From the NCBI GenBank assembly GCA_016647705.1, contig CM028326.1:21591901-21655900 (forward strand): a DNA stretch of 64,000 nucleotides, in the 5' to 3' direction. Positions within the stretch are counted from its first letter, which is position 1. Every line of letters starts with the position of its first letter. Source of the stretch: Eucommia ulmoides (Eukaryota > Streptophyta > Magnoliopsida > Garryales > Eucommiaceae). This document shows positions 59,116 to 64,000 of this stretch, in pieces. The notes under the pieces are model-generated. The model saw only the letters and a list, made by a program, of their open reading frames with translations, did not search any database and was not told the origin of the DNA. A program made the translations under genes and the position numbers.

Positions 59116-59937
59116 AGATGTCAACGGTCCAGGTTCGGCTCGGTTTCATACAAAACTAAAACAAAAAAATTGGTTTTTTTAAACGATTTTAAAATTAGAT
59201 CATTTAATTTTAACCAAAAAAGCGAAATCATTTAAGATTTTTAAATTGTATAAAAAATCAAAACTAAAATCGTAAACCATTATTTCTTATATATGAACAT
59301 AATTAAAATATAAAATATAAAATATAAATTCCAAAAACAAAAATCAAATCACAAAACTATTAATTATTACAATAAATCGAGCTCCTAATTCTATTTTCGA
59401 GCTCTGTTTTATGATTTGAGACTCACATAAAACATAATTTTTCTGAATATTTATGACAAGCAAGAAAAGCCGACCCTTGTCCAAAATGACCTCGTTTTAG
59501 ACCCTCTAATTTTAGGATCCTTTCAAATTAATCTCTATATCTTTTTATTTCAAAATATTTTTATTAATATATTATATTAAAAACATTTTTTATTTAATTA
59601 TTATATTAATTATTTTGCTAATATTTTGATTTAATATAAAAAATTATGATTTTTTTTTACTGTAAAAGGATATCGTTTTTAAATTTTGGGATAGTGACAC
59701 TTCTGCTTAACAAATCAAGTTGGTGCTCAATTGGACCCCTGTATTTGAATTTTGACACATTGGATATCTTACATTTGATTTTCGTTTCAACTTGGACCTT
59801 AGGTTGAACGGCGTTAATGAAATTGGATGGAAAATAGACATGTGCAAAACAAGTGACTATACAGGCAACTTTGTCTTTTTACTCTAACTAATTTAATAGG
59901 ATCTATTTGTAAATTAAGCTAAAATTAGGGGCTAAAG
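59113..59937. other. Intergenic AT-rich stretch
   Basis: No gene was seen. caggttcggctcggtttcat (59131-59150) and cctaattttaggatcctttc-like text resemble MITE or LTR debris; ends were not resolved. Confidence 0.4.
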
Positions 59938-60266
59938 TGTATTTTTTGCCCAAAGTGAACCCTTTCACTGCTTGCTCATTTTCAAGTGAAAAAATTAGGT
60001 TACCAGCCGTCGCGGGTCGTAGTGGCCTCCAGCTACGATCTCTAACGGCGGTTGCGATGAAGCACCGAGGATCAATCGCTCAAGCTCTCGGCGATTCTCT
60101 CTCTCGCTCGCTCTCTCTACGATCCGAACCTCCACGAACACGAAAACTCTTGAAATTGTATCTTTTTCTCATAAATATCTTCTCTTGAATTACACGAGTT
60201 TATATAATCTAATTTAGGAAAACAATTACATAATTCAGGAAAATATATTTTTTTCCTTATTTAACA
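59938..60266 (-). repeat. 3' LTR of a second Copia type (family D)
   Basis: On the minus strand the LTR starts TGTTAAATAAGG at 60266, right after the purine tract ttgagggggag (60277-60267). It runs through atataaactcgtgtaattca. The far edge is uncertain; 59938 is a guess from a TG on the + strand. Confidence 0.55.
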
Positions 60267-63200
60267 CTCCCCCTCAAGTTGGTGCATAGATGTCCCACAC
60301 ACCCAACTTATCTAGAAATTTTAAAAATACTCAATTTGATACGGCTTTAGTGAGGATGTCAGCCAACTGATCATCTTATTGAATCTTAGGTAAATCCACA
60401 ATCTTTCCATCCAATATTTTCATAATGAAAAACTTGTCGACCTCGACATGCTTTGTACGATCATGTTGAACTGAATTATGCGCGATGTCACATGCTGCTT
60501 TATTGTCACAAAATAATCAGATCGATTGCTTAGATAGACTACCCAGATCCTATAAAAGGAGTCTCGGCCTTAATGTCTCACAAAGTACATTTGTCAAACC
60601 TCTGAATTCAGCTTCTCCACTTGAGAGATCGACAACATTTTGCTTCTTGCATTTTCATATCACAAGATTGCTTCCTCTAAATGTAAAACATCCAGAAATA
60701 GACCATCTATCACCTATATCACCAGCCAATCAGCATCGGTATAGGCTTCCATGCTTCGATGGTCTGCATTTTTAAAGAATAATATTCCTTTTGCTGGAGC
60801 AGACGTTAGGTACCTCAAAATGAAAATAACTACATTCGTATATTGTTCTCCAGGATTATACGTAAACTGGCTAACAATACTCAAGGTATAAGTTAGATCT
60901 GGCCTGGTATGAGATCAGCACAATAATCTCCCTACAAGTTTTTGGTATCTTTCTTTGTCAACTGGTACCTGGTTGGGCTCAACACATAGCTTTAGACCTT
61001 TTACTGGTGTATCAACTGATTAACATGCTGACATACTAGTTTCTCGCAATAGATCTAGTGCATATTTTCTTTGAGATAGAATTGTCCCTTTGTTAGATTG
61101 GGATACTTTAATTCCGAGAAAATATTTCAGATAACCTAGATATTTCATTTCAAATTCTTTTGACAAGTAATTTTGCAAGGTTTTTCTTTCATTAGGATCA
61201 TTCCCTATAACCACCATATCATCCACATATATAATTAGCGCAGTTATCTTACCTTGCTCCCTTTTAAGGAAAAGAGTATGATCTGAGTTGCTTTGATGAT
61301 AGTCAAAGGCTATCATAGATTTTGTAAACCTTCCAAGCTATGTTTTAGGAGACTGCTTCAGCCTATACAATGATTTCTTTAGTCTGTAAACCTTTTGGCT
61401 GTGTCTTTCGGGTATCATACATCCTGGTGGGATATCCATGTAGACTTCTCCAGATACTTCACCATGCAAAAAAATATTCTTCACATCAAATTGTTGTAAG
61501 GGCCAATCCAAGTTGGTAGCTAAGGACATCAGAACACAAACTGTGTTGATTTTGGCTACAGGCGCAAATGTTTATGTGTAGTCAATCCCGTAGGTTTGAG
61601 TATATGCCTTTGCTATCAGTCTTGCTCAATTGTGTCATCAGCCTTGTACTTCACGGTGTAGATCTACCGACATACAACTAGTTTCTTTCCTAGTGGAGGA
61701 TCAACTTGTTCCCATGTTTCATTCTTTTGCAAAGATTTCATCTCCTCGTTCATAGCTGCTTTCCACCAAGGATCAGATAAGGCTTCCTGCACACTGTTAG
61801 GAATAGATACAGTAGATAATTGATTTACAAATGACATATTTGATTCTGACAAATGATGGTTGGACACATAATGACTCATGGGATATTTTACTTTACTAGA
61901 AAGCTCAGGTTCATATGTAGATTTAGGAATACCTCTCATGTGGCGTTGTGGTAACTATCTTCTGTGTGGCTCAAGAACATCTTCAGTAAACGATTGGTGT
62001 GATATGTTGACCAGAGATGGAGCTACATTTTCTAGAACCTTAATTTTTGGCTAAGTTGGAGAATGATCCACCTTTTCAGTTATTTGTTTCTCATCACTCT
62101 TTTGATCTAATCTTATACCCCTTATCTTCAATTCACTCATTTCTTCATTTACTCCAGTTTGTGAGTCATTACCACTGGAATCCAACTCACTCATTTTTTC
62201 ATTTACTCCAATCTGTGAGTATTACCATTAGAATTCAATGTCATATCAGTTATCTCCAAGTTGTCCCAATCTTGATTATCATAATCTAGACTTTGAATTT
62301 CCTTTTAGTACTCCCCCTGAAATTCTGGTTTCGGAGAAGTACATTGTATCTTCATGGAAAACAACATCTATCGTGATAAATAATCGTTGTGTTGGAGGAA
62401 GATAACACTGATATCTTTTTTTATGAGTGGCGTACCCAACAAAAACACATTTCAATGCTTGAGGAGTTAACTTGCTTTGTTGATACTTATGTAGATGTAC
62501 AAACACCACACATCCAAAGACATGGGGCAGTAAACTTGAGATAGCTGGAGCCATAATCCCATCATTTAGAGTTTGAAATGGTGTTTTGAAATTGAGGGTG
62601 CTGGAAGGTACACAATTGATTAAATAAGCTGATGAAGTTAAAGATTCTCCCCAATAAGACAACGGCATATGGGCTTCAATTAGCAAAGCTCGAATAATCT
62701 CCAACAAGTGTTGATTTTTTCACTCGGCCACCCCGTTTTGTTAAGGTGTGGTGGAGCAAGTTGTCTGATGGACCATTCCTTATGCTTCCAAATAATGTTG
62801 AAATTCAGTACTCTAATATTCTTCATCATTGTCACTACGAAGAACTTGAATATTTCTATTGTACTGAGTTTCAATTCTTTTATCAAATTTTTGGAATAAT
62901 GAGTTCACTTCGCTTTTGGACTTCATCAAGTAAAGCCATGTCATTCTGGTACAATTATCAATAAACGTTACAAACCAACATGCCCCTCCCAAAGTGTTGA
63001 CCTTCGATGGACCCCAGACATCAGAATAAATAATCATGAACGGAAGTGGACTTTTATTCAACTGTAATGAAAATGAAGCACAATGACTCTTTGCAAGTTC
63101 ACAAGTATCACAGTGAAAACTGGAAACATCGACTCTTGTAAATAAACTGAAAAAAGCCTTTTTAAGATATCCAAATAAAGCATGTCCAAACCGGCGATGT

Positions 63201-63834
63201 CGAAACCATATTTTCTTCATTTTTTTATCTTCAGAACCAGCCACTACCAAAGCTTGTCATAGGCTTTCGGTATTGTTTGGTTCTAAATCCAAGTAATATA
63301 GCTTCCTCTGTCGAGTACCACGACCAATCGTTTTCCTAGTTTTAATGTCCTTAAACATACAAAAATCAGGCCAAAAATGACAACACAAGATAAAATAGCG
63401 GTTATTTGGAAAATTGACAAAAGATTATAATCTAAAGATGGAACAACTAAGACAGACTCCAAATTTAATATATTGGTGAGAGTCAAAGATCATTTCCCAA
63501 TAACTGAGGTTAAAGTTCCATTTGCAGTTAAGATAATTTTTTTGGTGGAGTGATTGAGTGATGAGACTTGTCTAGAATCATATGTCATGTGATGATATGT
63601 TTCACCAGAATCAATTATCCATGCATTATTCAAAATAAGTGTTGAAATGTTTAAAATCCTACCACTATTGTCTACAGCTACAACTGTTATATTGGAGTGT
63701 TTTTGGTGATTTTTCTTCGCGCGACTAGGATCCCACCATTTTAGATAGCCCACCAATTTAAAACAACAATTTTTTGTATAACCAATCTTATGGCAATTGG
63801 TGCATTTGTTTGAAGAAATTTTTTCAATCATTTT

Positions 63835-63870
<36 letters not shown>

Positions 63871-64000
63871 AGTTTCGTAAATTGCTTTATGATGACTTTT
63901 AAAAGAGTAATAACAATAAAGCAATATCACAAAACCATTAGATCAAAAAGTACAATTACCGATTGAATAAAATCCACTATACGTTGAACAACTGAAGTGG
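60267..64000 (-). mobile_element. Copia element family D, minus strand, cut by the window end
   Basis: Internal region from purine tract to gag, with domains in Copia order (gag knuckle, protease, integrase, RT, RNase H) read from 63930 down to about 60300. The 5' LTR and PBS lie beyond 64000. It differs from family C in LTR and protein sequence. Confidence 0.85.
60300..63930 (-). pseudogene. Fragmented Copia gag-pol of family D
   Basis: A CCHC-like knuckle CTNCHKIGYTKNC with Tyr for His is followed by a protease site AWIIDSGETYHHM (63930-63490 frame). GAG-pre-integrase (HCDTCELAKSH) and the integrase core with SDVWGP, FIDNCTRMTW and LRSDNDEEY lie at 63250-62813. The integrase C-terminal half with LPHVFGCVVFVH and CVFVGYATHKKRYQC lies at 62707-62279. 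The linker is 61939-61664. RT comes as FDVKNIFLHGEVSGEVYMDI (61529-61338) and IIYVDDMVVIGND (61316-61020), and RNase H with a [11 protein letters not shown]-like end is near 60440. Stops and frameshifts separate the blocks. A poly-A run in the coding sense (63869-63841) encodes lysines. It is less decayed than family C but dead. Confidence 0.8.

Overview
The window is repeat-rich nuclear DNA of a flowering plant, almost certainly a eudicot. It holds a TIR-NB-LRR (TNL) disease-resistance gene, a class absent from grasses, with GT-AG introns, and almost everything else is plant LTR retrotransposons, MITEs and their ruins. The species cannot be named from the sequence alone. No tRNA, rRNA, CRISPR array or bacterial gene was seen.

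The only host gene I can support is the TNL on the + strand, 16639-30821. It can be rebuilt as six exons: TIR (16639-17147), NB-ARC (24874-25969), a first LRR exon (26080-26364), a long LRR exon (26508-27419), a post-LRR C-JID exon (30178-30667) and a very short last exon (30790-30821). All splice phases agree. One TGA at 25928-25930 replaces the Trp of the RLW motif after NB-ARC, so this allele should give a TIR-NB protein of about 521 residues instead of about 1107. Intron 1 (7.7 kb) carries a Copia element, a Harbinger-type MITE and a TRIM-like miniature retrotransposon with a solo LTR inside it. Intron 4 (2.8 kb) carries a microsatellite, a truncated Copia element and a long hairpin. Downstream, the last exon and its acceptor recur twice more in a 2.2 kb tandem duplication (32.57-37.04 kb).

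Left flank, 1-16 kb: the end of an Athila-like LTR; a minus-strand LTR with its PBS (1.6-2.27 kb); a Copia relic (2.27-6.55 kb) split by a 2.49 kb solo LTR; a long repeat (6.63-9.33 kb); an Athila-like non-autonomous element (9.47-14.55 kb) with a second LTR type nested in its 5' LTR; and a 941 bp MULE-type foldback element about 640 bp before the TNL start codon.

Right flank, 37-64 kb: a direct-repeat pair (37.1-39.8 kb); a non-autonomous hAT-like element (39.98-41.09 kb); a second copy of the 6.6-9.3 kb repeat (41.47-45.32 kb); a textbook nest in which a complete 4.86 kb Athila-like element sits inside a solo LTR (46.3-53.4 kb); a complete but dead Copia on the minus strand (53.6-58.4 kb); and a different minus-strand Copia that runs off the window end (about 59.9-64 kb).

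Four Copia copies (2.3, 17.9, 27.5 and 53.6 kb) are one family. The Athila-like family and the TGTTGG...CAACA LTR family each occur three times. The picture is a resistance gene swollen and apparently silenced among nested retroelements. Boundaries with matching target-site duplications are exact; the others are approximate.
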